DNA of 64,000 nucleotides from Struthidea cinerea. Lineage: Eukaryota; Chordata; Aves; Passeriformes; Corcoracidae. The DNA lies in NCBI GenBank assembly GCA_013397865.1, contig VZTI01003778.1, positions 249,160 through 313,159 of the forward strand. The letters run 5' to 3'. A program made the position numbers and the translations under genes. The notes below the pieces were generated by a model, which had not been told where the DNA came from, searched no databases, and saw nothing but the letters and a program-made list of their open reading frames with translations. This document shows, piece after piece, positions 22,760 through 37,600 of this stretch (position 1 is its first letter; every line of letters starts with the position of its first letter).

Positions 22760-24226
22760 GTGTGTTTGGTAGATGATGACCCAAACCACAGGGGTTCAGA
22801 ATTTCTTTTTCTATGTTTCCAGTGATGTTAGTGGATTTACTTCTTAGTGTGAATGTAGTGGTTACTTGTTTGTATGAAAAATGAATTCCTATTTTAGCTT
22901 TCAAAGAAAGCCTGTTAATGCCTTTTAATATTTAGGTTAAGGGAAATTGAGGAGATAGTCATTCACAAGAGTACTTGGCTTGCTGAAATAGGTCAGGTAT
23001 TACAAACAAACCTCTGAACTGTGATTCTGCCATAGAGAACTGCAACAGCAGATCTGAGAGCCAAATGACTGGATTTTCAGGATTCTTCGTGGAAGCATGA
23101 TGTATAAAGAGACCGTTCTTTGGAATATCACAGCCACAAATGAGTTGCTCAAGGTAGGTAATGGTCTGCAGCACCAGAAACTTCCATCCCTACCCACTGC
23201 CCAGTATTCAGGATGCGACTTGCATGTCTCAGTTTGCACACACAAAGCGGATGGGTGAGACTGGTGATCACCTGTTAACTTCAGTGCAGCTGAATGTGAG
23301 AAGGATGGATCTGGTATTTGATGCTTTTAGTAATAAGAATGTTCTATTGCCTGTGACCTCAAAAGGTTCTAACTACTGCAACTTTCGAAACAATCAAATT
23401 AGTTAGGACTTGATTTATTTCTTCTTGATTTCTGTGAAATTTAGGGATATGTTTGTTGATAAAGACAGATGTGGTTAGGTAGGTAATGCTCACAAAAGTG
23501 TCCAAGCTCAGAGTCTCGCAGCCTTTAGCTGGGGTCAGCAGAATGTTTTCAAAGTTTCTGTGCCTGTGATGGGTAGGTATGACTTCAGAGCTGCTGCCTT
23601 CAGCTAAGCTGCAGGTGCTGGGCTCCAGCAGTGCTCCTGGGCTGCTCCAGCTGTGCTGTAAAATGTTTGGAACCATGGCTCAGCCAGTTGGCAATGATGG
23701 CCAGGTTATTTGCCTGCACTGATTATTTAGACCTTATATGGTGAACTAGTTTAGCTGATCTCTACCTTTTTGCATTATTTTGTTTGTAATTACAAGTGCT
23801 GTTCTCTTAGGCTACTTGCAGCTTTCTCTTGGTTCTGATTACACTAAAAAGAAGTTCATGGCTTTGGCCGATTTGGTTTCCTCCTTTCCAGAAATCTTCT
23901 CCAAACTGTTAATCCAAATGTTAAATGAGGTTGTAGAAGGGAACCTTGACATAGTCTGAGAGCTTCTTGTAGCATCAGTATAACTGATAGGTCTAATGGA
24001 AGCTAAAACTAAAAGAGGAGACAACCAGAAAAACATTTGCAGATCGTTTTGTCAGTGATCCTGCCAGCCAAAGTACGTTTATTGAAAGCCTGGTCTTTTC
24101 TGCACTCAGAGCTTTTTGATGGCCTTAATTCTGATCTCTTTGAATGGCTCATCACTATTCCTCAACAGGAGTGCGTAAGAAACTGTGGAGTGTTTGGAAT
24201 GTAGAATTCCCAAGCCACAGACTGTT

Positions 24227-24259
24227 GTTTGTTTGTTTGTTTGTTTGTTTGTTTGTTTT
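24227..24259 (+). repeat. (GTTT)8 microsatellite
   Basis: About eight uninterrupted GTTT units. It encodes a lysine/threonine/asparagine/glutamine run in the minus-strand frame at 24155-24388, which is therefore not a gene. Confidence 0.95.
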
Positions 24260-27200
24260 CCCACTGGGGCCAGGACTGCATTCCAGGTGTCTGCAAAGGA
24301 ACAAGTAATATAAGGAAGTATAAAAGTATTGAAGGGAAGGGAGACCTTCTGGCTGCTGCTTGCTACTTGTCCCAGGGAATAAAAGCACTACTTTGACCTG
24401 CTATAAGAAGACCAAGTGTGGGCTTCTTGAATCTCTTGATGGTTAAGTAAATTATGTGGATGTGCATGTGTTGATGGGTTATGTAGAATTATATCATGGA
24501 TTTAATTTAAACTGATCTTCAAAGGGATATCAACAAACTGTTTTATTTGCCAGGGGAAATCACCTTTTATTGTCTTTAAATGAGAATGATAATTAGGAGG
24601 AAGTTTGGGTGAAAATTGTTTCTTGGGCTAGCTTGTTACTTCGCTATTCACTACATTACCAAAGGGAAATAGCCTTGTCCCCAACTAATCTGAACTCATC
24701 AACAAGTGCTCAAAAACACGTGTGGCTTGTTAGTAAAGCTTATAATTAAAAGGAGGAAGGGAAAGACTTCCTAGGATTAGCATGTAATAGGAGGGGAATA
24801 AAAGGGTCAGCTTTGTCCCTTGCTGCCTGTTTCCTGCAAGGCCTGAACGCTCTAGTCCTCACCCTGAAGTGCTGCTCTCCTTGTAAGTGTTGTTTGCCCA
24901 TGCTGTAGAAGAGCAAATTGAGAATTGCAACCTGAGCAGGTCAAGAAAAATGAAACCTCATAGAAGTTGAGAAGCAGATGGTGATGAAATACCAAGGTTC
25001 CTGTTGCCTTAAGTGGATGTTCATAACCAGCAATGTGGAACGGTAAGGGCCAGAATTTAACCTAAAACATATAAAGTAATAGAATTTGTCGAAAATGTAG
25101 CACTTAAATTTTGACAGCAGCTGAAAAATTAAAGGCAGGAGCATCTAATGCCCTTGCATCTCTAAGATGTTTATCTTCCTTTTTATACCTTTATAGTGTT
25201 GACTCTCATCCTGGCTACCTTTTTAAGGAAAGCTGCAAATGAATGTATCCGATTTTAGGTGTATAAGATACTTGGTGCTGAAGTTTTGAGGTGGTCCAAG
25301 GTGGCCTCTGTTGGTAGGGCTTTGTGGGATAAAGAACCAATGCCATTGACTTCGTTTGATATTTGTGTGCTCAAACATACCCTGTCTGTTTTCACAGCAG
25401 CATAATACATATCTCTTAAGGAGGAAAGGGGGTTTTAATCTTCTCTGGTTTTTACAGTATGATTATTCATAGGAGAGGGAGGCAAAGGGTATTGTGGGCA
25501 TCTTAACAGACTTACTTAGCTGTGTTTCTAAGTAGTTTTATCCTTCAAACACAATTCCTCATTCCTGTCAGCAGTGACTGTCTGAATCATACACAGAGGA
25601 GAAAAGGTATTTGGGTAGGTGTGGACTTCTACCAGAATACAGTTTTTGAAGCATTAGTGACATTCTTAAAGTGTGCATACTCAGCATAACATATTCATTC
25701 GTGGTTGCCTCCTCATTCTTTTAGCTAATTAAAGCAATTTATTGGAGCATGAATATGCAACAAAGCTAACTCTCAAAAGATTTTTCTTTTTTTCTTTTTT
25801 TTTTAATTTTAAATTCTGTCTTGGTTTTGAATGTAGTCTGCATTTTTTTTTCCCATATGCCATTCCAACTACTGGCACATGGTTTTTAGTGTTGTAATCT
25901 TGCACCCTGTTTCTTGAATGGCCTTGATTAAAGCTTTGTACTTTTCTAGTGATGGTTATTTCTGTATGTTTAATGAAAATAATCATGATATTAAAAAGAG
26001 AGTAACCCCTCCTCTCCAAAGTAGCTTTCTTTCTGCCTGATTCTTGTATATATTGAAGGAGATGTATTAGGAGTTTATTACACATGGCTTCTAAATCCAC
26101 ATGTATCATAAGAGGTGCATTTATAGATAGCAGAAAATTTTGTGAATAACTAACGGTGTGGGAATTACTGTGGAGATATGTAAGGGGTAAGCCATGGGGA
26201 TTTCCAACACTAATAACTAAGCAGGAAGTATAAAAATCTCAGGTACCTATTAGCTATAGTACTGCAATAATTGTGCAATCAAGACATTTAATTGTTAATG
26301 GTGCATTTTTTTTTTTTTGTCTTCCATCACCAGACACTTGAGATCCTGGAAAGCACACATAAATATAGAGTAAGTAAGCAGATTTGCTTCATAGAGACAT
26401 CTTAATTCAGGTGGAAGTTTAGAATCATTTGTATTCTGCCTTTGTTGCTCTTGAAAATTGCTAAAGTACTCTGGATATAAGAGTTTTTGTTGTAAGATTG
26501 TGGATTGTAGGTGTTGCACTTTTATAATGTCACCTTGTCAGCGTGTACCTGATCCAAAGAGGACAGGGAATATTGTTTACAGCTGTTGGGCCACAGAATG
26601 AATGTCTGTAACTTAAGTCTGTGAAGTGATGCCACTTTACACTTGCCTGTCCAGAGTGGGTGCTGTGGTTGCTGAGTGCTTTTGAGGAAGTAGCGGGGGC
26701 TGGAGTTGGTCAGGTCCACTGCCAGCAAGAGGCAGAAGACAATTTAATAGTGATGCTGTCCACACAGGTTGGCCCACTGTATGCTTCCAAAGCAGGTGGT
26801 AGAGTCTTTGTACTTGAAAGAGAAAAATAGTATGTGAGAACTTTAAATTGGACACATCATTCTCTAGTAAAAACTTATGCAAATTAGAAACCTCTCATTA
26901 AATGCAAGCTAGAAGGAGCAGCTTCCCCTTGTATTTGATCAGATTGTGTGGCTTTGATTGAAATTATTTCCTTTTGTACTGAGGATTTACCTTTTTATAA
27001 GTTATGTTTAGTTAACTTAAATGTAATGTGAGATGTCTATCCCCGGTCCCCAGATAACACTGAAATTATACTAGTTACAATTTGACAAATCTGACAAATC
27101 CCTGGTAATTGTTATCTTGGTTGAAATCTAATTAATCGTAGTATAGCATTACTGTCGTACCTCCTCTGCGAAATTTAATAGTCACTTGGTGACTTTCAGG

Positions 27201-29030
27201 CAGTAGCTGCCTGGTAGGCATACGTGCTGCAGTGTAGACTAGGAATATGCAAATCCCAAAGACTCAGCAATATGCCCTTTACTGTGACGTGCAACACATC
27301 TAAGAAAGTTTCTCTTGCACACCGAGGCGTTGAAAAGAGTTTTTTCCTTGGGTGAGGGGTAAAAAGGGGGCTAATGGAATCTCAGTGCACCCTGGGGAAG
27401 TGTTTCTCTGGACTTTCTTTGCTTTAATTCTCTGCGTGTAGCATGCATATAAATTGGAGAGACCTGGTTTATTTTTTAGCTTTCTATTTCCAGATCCTTG
27501 TGAAATATATACTGTTCCATATGTTTGCAAGATTGTGCTTTGCTATGTTGTCTTAAGATCCTTAGGCAGAATAAGCATCTAGTACTGTTCAGCTGAAGCT
27601 AAATTTTCCTACTGAATTTATCTCTGTCTCTGCTTTGGCTCAGGAAGAGTGTGGAAGTCAGGTTCAAGGGATAAAACATGATGTGACTATTCAACGAAAG
27701 GTCAGAATTTCAATTCTCTCATTCTCAATTTTACAATGAGTCTCAAACAATGCATGCTGATCATCAAGTTCTCTACCAAAACAATGGGTTCAACCTGAAC
27801 TCGTGCAGTATAGGGAAGAAAAGAGGAAGATGAGCATTTGACTCAGGTTTCTAGTAACTCAAACCATAAGGTCTAAAACAGTTCTAGCCTATTTTCAGTG
27901 CAGGCAGTTGAAATTTTTTGTTTGTAAAGGACTTCCTCAGTCAACCAGACAAAGTTCTGTGTGTGGGGATTTCATTGCAAGCGCAGTGCACAACGGTCTG
28001 GGTCAGCTGCAGGAGAACTTAGCTTTGGGATATCTATCTGTGGTCAAAATAGAACCATGATCCACCTGGACAGATTACTAAAGACAAAGTGAACAGCAAG
28101 AAGGGGCTTTTCTTCTCCAGAATCTGTCGCTTTCTCTGGCTGCTACTGGCTGGAGGTTTAGTTAGTGACTCATTTATTGTAGCTGACTGCTAGGAGTAAG
28201 CCTGTGACTCTCTGGATCTGTTTCAGACTTGGATGCAGCCTTTGGGGTTCTTTCATTAAGGTAGTGTGGCAGAAAGGAATGCATCATGTTCCTATGCAGT
28301 GAAGTCAAGACCACCTTGGGAGCCACGGCAGCAGCCACAGCACTGCATAATTGCAATACAATAAATAAAACCTGGTAGAAAGTATAAGATCTCCCATGAC
28401 TGTGTTGATCATTTCTCAGCTGATTAGTTATTGCATGTTCAGACTCTAATCACTGCTACCACAATGCGTTTTTTTGCTAGGCCACCCAATACTGAATGCA
28501 TTATCTGGAAGGCTGCCTGCTCTTTTACCTTGTGTGCTAGCATTTTTTGAGGTGGTAGAAGTTGATTGGTGACAAGCAACCTCTGTTAATGCCAGTGTAA
28601 AGTTGAGTGCTGGGATACTGATAAGAGGGGGAAACACTTTGCAGATAAGCAAGCTTTATATTAGGTGGAAGATGGCATAGCATAATTACTCATGAATAGT
28701 ACCTTTCCCTAAGCAGTTGCATCTACCCCATTACTAGTTCAGCCCATTTCAGATGTTGGCAGAAGCAGCAGCATCTTTGCAAAAATCCTAATGCATTCGT
28801 TTTCATTTTAGTCCTGATAAACACCAGCCTGAAGTGAAACAACAGGAGGGGAGGAGACGAGCAGTAAATAGAACAATCACTTTGAAAATACCTGGCATTC
28901 TTAAAATACAGAAAACCAAAGAAAACTAGTCCCAACCTACGGGCAAACCTAACTTGTCTCTAACACACATCTAGTTTGGAATTTCATCGTACTTCTGATT
29001 GAGGAAAGAAAGACCAATTATCCCAGGAAA
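24260..29030. other. Unique non-coding DNA
   Basis: AT-rich sequence without recognised genes or transposon bodies. Poly-T runs occur near 25790-25803 and at 26306-26318 and inflate minus-strand frames with lysines (25729-26109, 26295-26519). Confidence 0.65.
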
Positions 29031-29345
29031 ACATGGATTGCATTACATATGCATTCACTGCCAAAGGGGGAGAATGTCGATTACTTAACACAAAAGTGCT
29101 GAAGCCATTAGTACAGCCTTTTAAGAGTTGAAATAAACATGTGTATTATATGCCTGTAAATCCCAGTGGACAGCACAACTGGTGTCATATTCCACAGTGG
29201 ATCCATTAGCAACATAATGTCATCTAACCACGGGCCATGCTAATGGTTTAAATTAGAATGTGTGTGGATTTTTTAATTTATAAAAGACACTGCTGCCTGA
29301 TTAGAATAACACACTTCAGCATAAAGTTGTTGCTCTTGTGATACA
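29031..29345. other. Candidate conserved non-coding block
   Basis: A unique, AT-rich block free of low-complexity sequence and repeats, rich in TAAT-type and ATTAG words (GCCATTAGTACAG, CCATTAGCAAC, GCTAATGGTTTAAATTAG) and with the short palindrome TCCACAGTGGA. This texture is common in vertebrate developmental enhancers, but conservation cannot be judged from a single sequence. It is not coding. Confidence 0.25.
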
Positions 29346-31529
29346 TCACTTCAAGCAATATCAATGAATGAGAAGGTCTGAAACGAAGCTTTCTGAGTAT
29401 TGAAGGACTAAGAGTTGAACAAAATCAGATATGTCCATGTGGTGCTGTATAGCACAGAAAAAAGGGCTGAGATGCCTTTAAAAACAACTGAGATCTAGTG
29501 TGAGGCAGGCGACAAAGGATGTACAATGGCATGTTTGTGCAAATCCATTTTATAGCTGAAGATAATTGCCTCCACTATACGCTGGGCAATAGTGCCCCTC
29601 TGACAGTAGGGGTGCTAATTGCTTGGGTAGAGAAATTGGCAATTGTCATGGGTCTGATGCAGAAGAGAATCTGTGTAAAGCAAGACTTTAAAAGTCAAAA
29701 TGATGACCTCAACGCAGAAAACAGAAGGATGTGTGAACTTGGGGACTGCTGTTCTTCTTTTTCATGATTGCTTTAAATGCCTCTGCCAGAGGTATGGAGG
29801 CCACTGCTGTGGCTTCAAACCTTTTCAGAGAACACGTCACTTGTACTATGCAGCTTCGCACATAATTCCTCTGTGAAAGCATTTCGCCAGACGGCTGTGT
29901 TACAGTAGGACACGAGTAAATCATTCCCTCCTATCGAGCTGGAGGGCAGACTGCTGGTCTCGATACTGTATGGCTGACTAATAGTACTGAAAACAGTTCT
30001 TGCCTTAAAGTCTTCCATCTACATAGTAGTCTTTCTGTCAGAAAATGCATATGTATTTTTTCTCCTCATCCTCTGTATCACTTATGATCCTGAAAATTCA
30101 TGTTCATGTTAAGCACAATAAATAACGAGCCGCTTGCAAAACATCTCATGCACTTGGGTTTGGGTTGACGAGAGGAATAGAAATAAGCCTCTTCTGATGA
30201 GTAGAGAAGCAGGATGGGGACCTTGTGCTTATGAAAGTTACCTGAAATAGCTCTCATTTCTCTTAAATGAGATGCTAACTTCACCACAGGGTTCCTTCCC
30301 TAGCGTACTGTACAGTGCCAGTCAGCTTAGCTCTGGTACCTCAGGAGCACTCGTTCTTACTGCAAAGGCAATTTGATCATAATGAGAGAGGTCTCAGTTT
30401 TAAATGCAGTAGTGCTCTTACCTTGGGCTGGCTGGCCTACTGGAGATCTTGATCAGAGCTCACGAAGTACTTAGTGAACCACATCCCAAGCTTGCTTCAC
30501 TGCTGCCCCAAGAGACACAGCTTTTCCTTTCTCGGTGAAAACACTGTGCAGTGGCAGTACCTGTTTTCTAAACAGGTGTTCATGGGTCAGTTACTACAGT
30601 GGAACAAACCCATGCTGTGCTCACACAAATGCAAATTTTTAAGTGCCATACCCCTGAGAGAAGAAAACTGTGATCCAGTTTGTTGTATGGAGATGACAGC
30701 AGAGGGCTCAGACAGAAGGAGAGCAGGTGGAATTGGGGTGGGAAAGTGGTCTTCTTCAGTCTGTATTGGACAAGAGAGCAAGATAGCCTTCAACTGATAT
30801 AAGTATTTCTGCAGTGCAATAAGCTCTATACAGATGAATCCTAACTCCTCACTGTACAGCGTCCCTCTGTTGCATTTTGTTCCTCTGAAAGGATTTCTGA
30901 ATTCTGCTGACTATTCACATGTTTTATGTATATATCTATGCATGTTTTAGTAGTGCCATTCAAGGGAATATTTTAATTTCCTAGCTATGTGCAGTCAGAC
31001 CTCCCATACATTATGGTTTATATATGTCCTTTGGTGAAAGCCAGGCATACCTTAGGAATTTGATCTGATGTCTCTAGCTGAAATACTGGCCTCTGACTAC
31101 AATGAAAGGTGATACTTGCTTCTTTTTAGTCACTTTCTTAAAGCCCAAACCAACTTTCCGATTGTCTTTTCTCTGAAAGAACTAAAGGAAGCAGAAGTGT
31201 TCATTTAGTTCTCTTCAGTACAAGGGACAGGTGCTTTCTATGAGACCATAACAAAGACATTTTAAAAACTACCTGTAGCTGACACCCAGCACTGTGTTAT
31301 TTCTTTTCGATGGGTTAAGAAGGTTAAATTGCAGCCTTTTGCAGAGTTGTGGTACTGTATCTGTGACTCCCAGCTGTGGGGCTAACTCTGATTCCTGTCA
31401 GGATTGGCTGACAGGACTGGAGGAGACTTCACCAGACACACGCTGGGCTCAAGTGGTGACAGTTTCGCCCCTGCCCTGTGAGTCTGTTCCGTCAAGTGCC
31501 GCTCTGTGCTGTGCCATTTTAGCACTAGC
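29346..31529. other. Unique non-coding DNA
   Basis: No recognised gene or repeat. Frames at 29519-29767 and 30474-30797 (plus) and antisense frames at the same places have no recognisable motif. There is no consistent codon bias. Confidence 0.6.
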
Positions 31530-31625
31530 ATAGAATCATAGAATATCCTGAGCTGGAAGGAACCCACAAGGATCACCAAGTCCAACTCCTGGGCCTGGAC
31601 AGAACAGCCCTAACCAACTCCCCAG
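31530..31625 (-). mobile_element. CR1 LINE 3'-end fragment
   Basis: The plus strand reads ATAGAATCATAGAATATCC, then TGGAAGGAACCCACAAGGAT and CCAAGTCCAACTCCTGGGC. This is the reverse complement of the terminal 3' UTR and octamer tail of an avian CR1, so the element points left. About 95 bp remain. The tail is the same type as the family represented at 39108-39601, where the equivalent segment is deleted. Confidence 0.88.
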
Positions 31626-34600
31626 TATATACAAGCTGGAAAGGGATACTTTCACAGCCAGCCTTGGCTGCTGCACTGGTAGAGGGCATTTCTAATCATG
31701 CTTCTAAGCCTGTTGTGGCAGCTGTTTTCAGGTGTTGAGCTGCAGGCTTTTGCTGCTGAGGTGTTGCAGCTGCCTTTCTGGGCTGCTCCTTCACTGGGGA
31801 GCATGTCTTTTTCCATCTGAGAAATGTGCAAAATAAAGCAGGAGAAAACCAAAACATTAGTTATTCACTAGCATTTCTGATCCTCTTACGAAGGCTCATC
31901 ACGCTTCACTAGCACCTTGCTTTTGCTGCGGCAGGGAAGATCTGTGACTGCGCTGTTTAGATTGGCAAAGTCAAAGTAGCAGTGGCTGGATAGAATCTGT
32001 CTGGGCCAAATGTGAAGAGAGTTGACTGGGTTTGAGCTGTGCAGGGGAACACTGTATTCCTTTTGTGATTTCTGAGCAGTGTTTTTTGAAAGCTCTTGCA
32101 GTGCCCACTTTATGTGGCCTAAAGCAAATGCCCTGATTTTGCTGTCTTCATCCTTGAAAGCTTCTATTAGGGTGAAAGGCCTTTCCGTGTGACTTATGTC
32201 AATCTCCTTGCTGGTGAGCTAGGTTGCAGCCTTGGGAACCAGGAATTTTGTTTTCCAAAATGCTGGGAAAAGCAAACATGCAAAAGCTCTATTAGCATCC
32301 ACTGTGAGAGAAAGTGTTAAGCTAGCTGAATACAAGTTTGGGTTCCCATTTCCTATTGTTGTTGCGGGGTTTATCACATGGCTGTGAACAGTCTCATGTT
32401 ATAGACCTTGTTCCATAATATTACCTACCACATGCACTTTCTGCTTCAGAACCTTACAATCTGCTTGACATTTTCAAAATTACCGAAGGGAGCTGTGCAG
32501 GAATTAGACCCCAGTTCCTTGAAATGCTTAAAAAAATTAAATAAGGTAGCAGCACATTCTGAGGTATACCCCAATATATGAGGAACATGTCAGAGTTTTC
32601 TGAGAGTCTGACTTCCCATCTTTAAGTGAAGAATTTTCAAGACTTCACTGCACCTTTTCCTGAAGAGGCTAGATTGCTATTAGTAAAGCAGCTAAACCCA
32701 TTTGCTCTTTCTGGCCTCAGCATATAATCAGTATTCAGTGTTGTTTGGAGCCTTTAACTGAGCCAGAAAAGCAGTCTTGCAGTTCACATTTGCATGAGAA
32801 TGCTTAAGAAATGCACGTTCCTGTTTTTTCCTTAATTCGACAAAAGTTACAATTGAATTTGCATTTTCCCAGTTAAGGAATTTGTTTTCACTTGGGTTAG
32901 GAAGATAAGATGTCAAACGCTGTGTTCACAAATGGGAATGCAAAATAAAAATTGGCAGCACGGCATCGTTTGCTCATCATATTTTTCAATATCAGACATT
33001 AATGTGTAATGTAACAGAGGTGAAAATAAAACGCTCAAAGTGAACATTTGGTATTGAAACATAGTCGGGATAACACTGATCAATCTTTTTGGTAGTTGTC
33101 ATGTTTTTGCAGACTGTTTGAATATTACCTCCTCAGGGGGGAAGCTGATCTATTAGGGAAGTTTGGGATAGCTTGTAACAAGAGCAAATGCCAAGTGGTT
33201 TTCTTTTGAGGAATTCTAGTCTGCCATTTCTTCCAGTTCTGATCTTTTCATGGGAGTTGTGTTCAAAATGCCTGTGTTACTTTTCCCACCATATACAGCT
33301 CCAGTGGGACTCCTTGACATGGGATTATTTTAGCTTGGTTATCCACAGCTAGCATTCTTCACACATGAATAGAGTCTATAAGAGGCAAATTAAGCACGTA
33401 TTTGGCTTGAAACATCAAAATCAGCCACTGAAGTAAATCTAGAAGGGCAGCAGAATTTTCTTGAAGTTGTTTTCCCCTCTTTAAGGGAGTCATCTTTCAT
33501 CAGATGTCTTCTTTGGCACGTATGGAAGCAGATATTTGAGGGTCTCTGCCTGGGCATGGTAACAGCAAGGAGAAGCTAGGACAGCTAGGGGAATTTAGGC
33601 TTTGAAACTGCAATGAGAGCCCAGCATGGGGTGGGTTTGGAGTATGAAACTGATGTGTTTCATTGTGCTCGCTTGAGGCAAAAGGAAAAAGTAAACTTTT
33701 GAGAAGCTTGGGAAGCTTCAAAACAAATTTTATTCTCTGGTTTTTATCATAGCGTGGAATGACTCAGAAGCCTTCAGAGACTTCACTTTCTCATCATTGA
33801 TGAGATCCCCACTAAGCTTTTTAGGGTTGGGTCGCCTCAGCTACAACTGAGCACAGTAAAATATGAGATCATCTGTATTATTTTTTGACCATTTATCTTG
33901 ATGACTTGGCTTCAGTAGTGATATATGGGACTTTCTGTTCCATAGTAGATTCCTTTCAGCATCAGACTTGGAGAGCCTTCAGTGCCCTCACTGTAGCTTT
34001 CACTGGAGTGCCAACTTAGCAGAGACCTCTCAGTTTCAAATGACGTGATAGATTGCTATGGTGACAGTTCTGTTGTGCAAAGCTGCCAGCAGGGGTGGGT
34101 TACACTTAAATGAAATGAATTAAAATAAATTAAACCAGTGTATTGTCTTAGTTTAAAGCTTATTAGTGGTGAAGTAGTTTCCTTTTGAAACCTGATTCTA
34201 TTGAAAATGGATCCCAAAAAATTCTACAATTATTTTGTGAGGCCAAGGGTTTTATGTCTCGTTATGGGGCCCTTTATCATGTTTGTGCTTTCTGTTTTGA
34301 GCTAAGGTGCAACTTCAGAAGCATCCCATGAGTCTTGGATTAATTATCGAAATAGTAAATGATCAAAAATTAAATAGTGTTCTTTCATTTCTAAGTGGGA
34401 ATTTTCCACTTTCAGTTTCTGTACCTTTGTTTCTCCAGTGAGGATTTCCCTTATCAGGGATCTCTTTATGCAGACAGAGGAGGCTGTTTCTTCCTTTCTG
34501 CTTTTTCCAGACCTTATCTTATTTCTGTGGGTTTCCTTCCCTAGAATTCTGCTGGTGATGGTATACCACTTGTATCTCCCTTCCCCTTAAGTAAGGACAG

Positions 34601-37600
34601 CGGGACTACACAGACCATTTCAGGTAATTCTCTGGCCATTTTCTCAATCCTGCCTTGTATCTCCTGCTTGTAGACCTAGCAGTTGGACTATCCATCTGCC
34701 ATAACTATGGGAAGTTTTTGTTCCCTTTCTGTCTTGTGGTCCTTAGTCATTCACTCCATGGCACGGTATTTTAGGATTTCATATTCTTCCCCTATCTTAC
34801 AGCCAACATATTTTATCAAGCATTTGGTTTGTTTAACAATCCCTACAATTCAAATAAATCATTCTGAGAGCAAATTCATCTATGTAACAGACGCATTGTC
34901 ATTAACAAGTCTTCCGGTTTCAGTACTGCATGAATCCCGCTTGCAAGGACTTAATAATCATCTGAAGGAAAATGACACAGTGTCATTGAACATTTACCAC
35001 TTGATATTTTTTTTCTGTGCTCTATTGCTGCAGTAGCTTCTGGCTTATGAGTTGCAAAGGTACTTATTTTTTCTGTATTGCCATGTAAAGCTAAATCAAA
35101 TGTTCTCAAGTCCTCAATGGCTATAGAAAAATATCAGCAATATGACTGTATTTTTTATCTTCCTTTTTCATACCAATTTCTTCTACATTTAAATCAATGT
35201 CAAGCTTATCAGCCTAGGCTTTGCCCAGATATCTCTTGGAATTTCACAGAGAGGTGCAAAACATTTCAGAATCCATTAGTAGTACCCATTGAATAAAGGC
35301 ACTACTAATATATGAATAAATGACTACTGGTACACTTAAATATCTTAGTATCTGTCTTTCTCCTTATGAACCTGCATTCTAATCCATCCCATCCACTGAA
35401 GGGCTGCCACAAATAAATAGAAAGGACAGAAGGGACCCAACCTCCACCAAAAATAATTCTAAGAGAACTGTAACTGTATGATGAGTATGGTCTGTCATAT
35501 ATATGTATGATTTCCTTGTTTTGTTTTAAAGGAAAATGACATCAAGTGAGAAAAAGATATCCAAAATAATCCTAATCCTCTATGGTGTACTTGTTTGGCA
35601 ATGGGTCCACCTATGCTGTCACACATGTAAAGGTGACTGAAGCATTTGTTGTGGTGCTCTCCCAAATGCTACTATGAAAAAGAATTTAGATATATTTGGA
35701 CTGAGATCTGGTGAAGATAGTCAGGAGGACTATAAATGTCAAAGACCAATGTATTGTGTGTGATGAAGGGAGGAGAGAGACTGCTGAGGGGTGAGGTGTT
35801 CCCCAGCTTTCATTAATGACCCATGAGAGGAAGTAAACAGAACGTGACTCAGTTTCACAGATGCTGCTCTGTTCCAAAAGACTGAGAATGCTATTCAGAG
35901 TACAAAAACAATACAGAGGGGAATGACTGGGATTATAAACAAGGAGAAAGGATGGAATAAAAAAAATCTGCTCTCTGTGTCTGGAAAGAAAGAACATAAA
36001 AGCATGCATTTTTCTACAAACATAGACATTGTTAGAGGACAAACTTCAGCAGCAGGAATGACCAAGGAGATGTCTGTCCTCTGGCCAAACTAAAAAGACT
36101 GTTGGAGTGGAATATGGCCAGTCATACTACAGTGGTTATGCTGCTGGTTTGTCTACATGCAGAAGCATACTGTGGCCAGTGGAGCATGTGTGTTTTCAGG
36201 TAAAGTGTAAAATGAGCTATCTCCATGGAAAAGGAGTTCTTTAATCAGCAGGTCTTTCCTGTATGGAAGGGAGGTGAGACTGTCTCAGTCTTTACCTACA
36301 TACACAGGACATTGCTTTTCTGATGCCAGACGTCTGTCCTACAATGTCAGTTATGTGAAAACTGATCTCCCGGCCCCAGCTGCCAGCTGACCTGGCCTCT
36401 GCAGGTTTCATGAAGGACCTGTGAGCAGGGAGTCATAGCAGAAATGTGGGGGGACACACTGATGGCTGGTGATGCTGCTGCTTGAGGTGCAAGGACAAGG
36501 AGATGAGGAGTTTCAAGAAAGCGTTACGCATAGCTGTAGAACCAACTCCACTTATTTCCTTTTGATTCGAGCATCTCTGGATTTTCCCAATGCCCCCTAG
36601 TATCTTTATTGGGAGAGATTATGAACAACATTTTTTCCTTATTTACCTTTTTTTGCTTTCTCCAAGCCTCCCCTTGTTTCCCTCCATTCCCCCATGCCCT
36701 TTGCCATGCCCGAAGAGTCCTATTCTAACCATGAATTCTTTAGATAGAAGCTGTTCTGTTATCTTTGATTGCCTTTTTGCCTTTTTTTTTTTAATTAGCA
36801 TAAGAATACTTGGGAAAGTTTTGAATGGAGAGAAATGGAAGGTTCTCTCTTAATTACCACCAAATATTTATTTACTCTTCCCTATCAGTGTAAGTTCAGA
36901 TTTCTGAAAATTGTCTAAATAAAAGATTAGAGCAGAGATGGTCAATTTCCATATCCTGCAAGTTGAGTACCCAAAAGCTGCTCACTTGGCGAAGCAGTGC
37001 ACAAGAACATGAGAAATGAGGGCAGAGAAGAACTGAGGAGCTGATTGCAAATGGGTATCCTGCTGCTTCCCAGGGCTTCATCTCTTCCCTTACAATAAGG
37101 GAGGGAGGTAATTGCTTTGCAGCAGGCTCTTGCAGCAGCCTTTGGCTGTTGGTCTCACAGATGCTCTTGGGTCACTTTTCCTTATGGATATAGATCGAGA
37201 TTTCCTGTGCTGTGGTGTTGCAGAAGTGGTACTTTACATTTCTGTGATCTCTTGTGCTGTGCTGTGTTTTAAAGGGATTTTTAAGGGCTGGATTTGGTCT
37301 CCAACAGTGCATCTACAACCCACCAGATTTGTACTCTGTGTGCTCAGATGCAAGCACGTATGGCATACTAACATACTGCTCCTACATTGCCTATCTTTAA
37401 GATTATGGAAAAGCATAAAGTGCTTCGACTAAGACAACTTATTTTTGCTCTCTGTTTTGCCATCTACTGCAAATATATTTGGCGAACCTACTAATCAATG
37501 TTGACTGGTCTGCTGTGGGCTGTCTTATCTGTGTTTGACTGTCTTGTCCATTATGATTTGTTGACTATAATTTTGTTTTGTTATAGCCTAATGAAAATGA

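Larger units (their letters stand above)
21601..24226. other. Unique non-coding DNA
   Basis: No gene recognised. It holds a G9 run at 21822-21830, a 13-bp tandem duplication at 21842-21867 and a 16-bp palindrome at 22744-22759, all listed. The many short frames (for example 23359-23676 minus) show no domains. Confidence 0.65.

Noticed and set aside
24155..24388. 77-codon minus-strand frame
   Set aside because: Its middle is translated (GTTT)n microsatellite.
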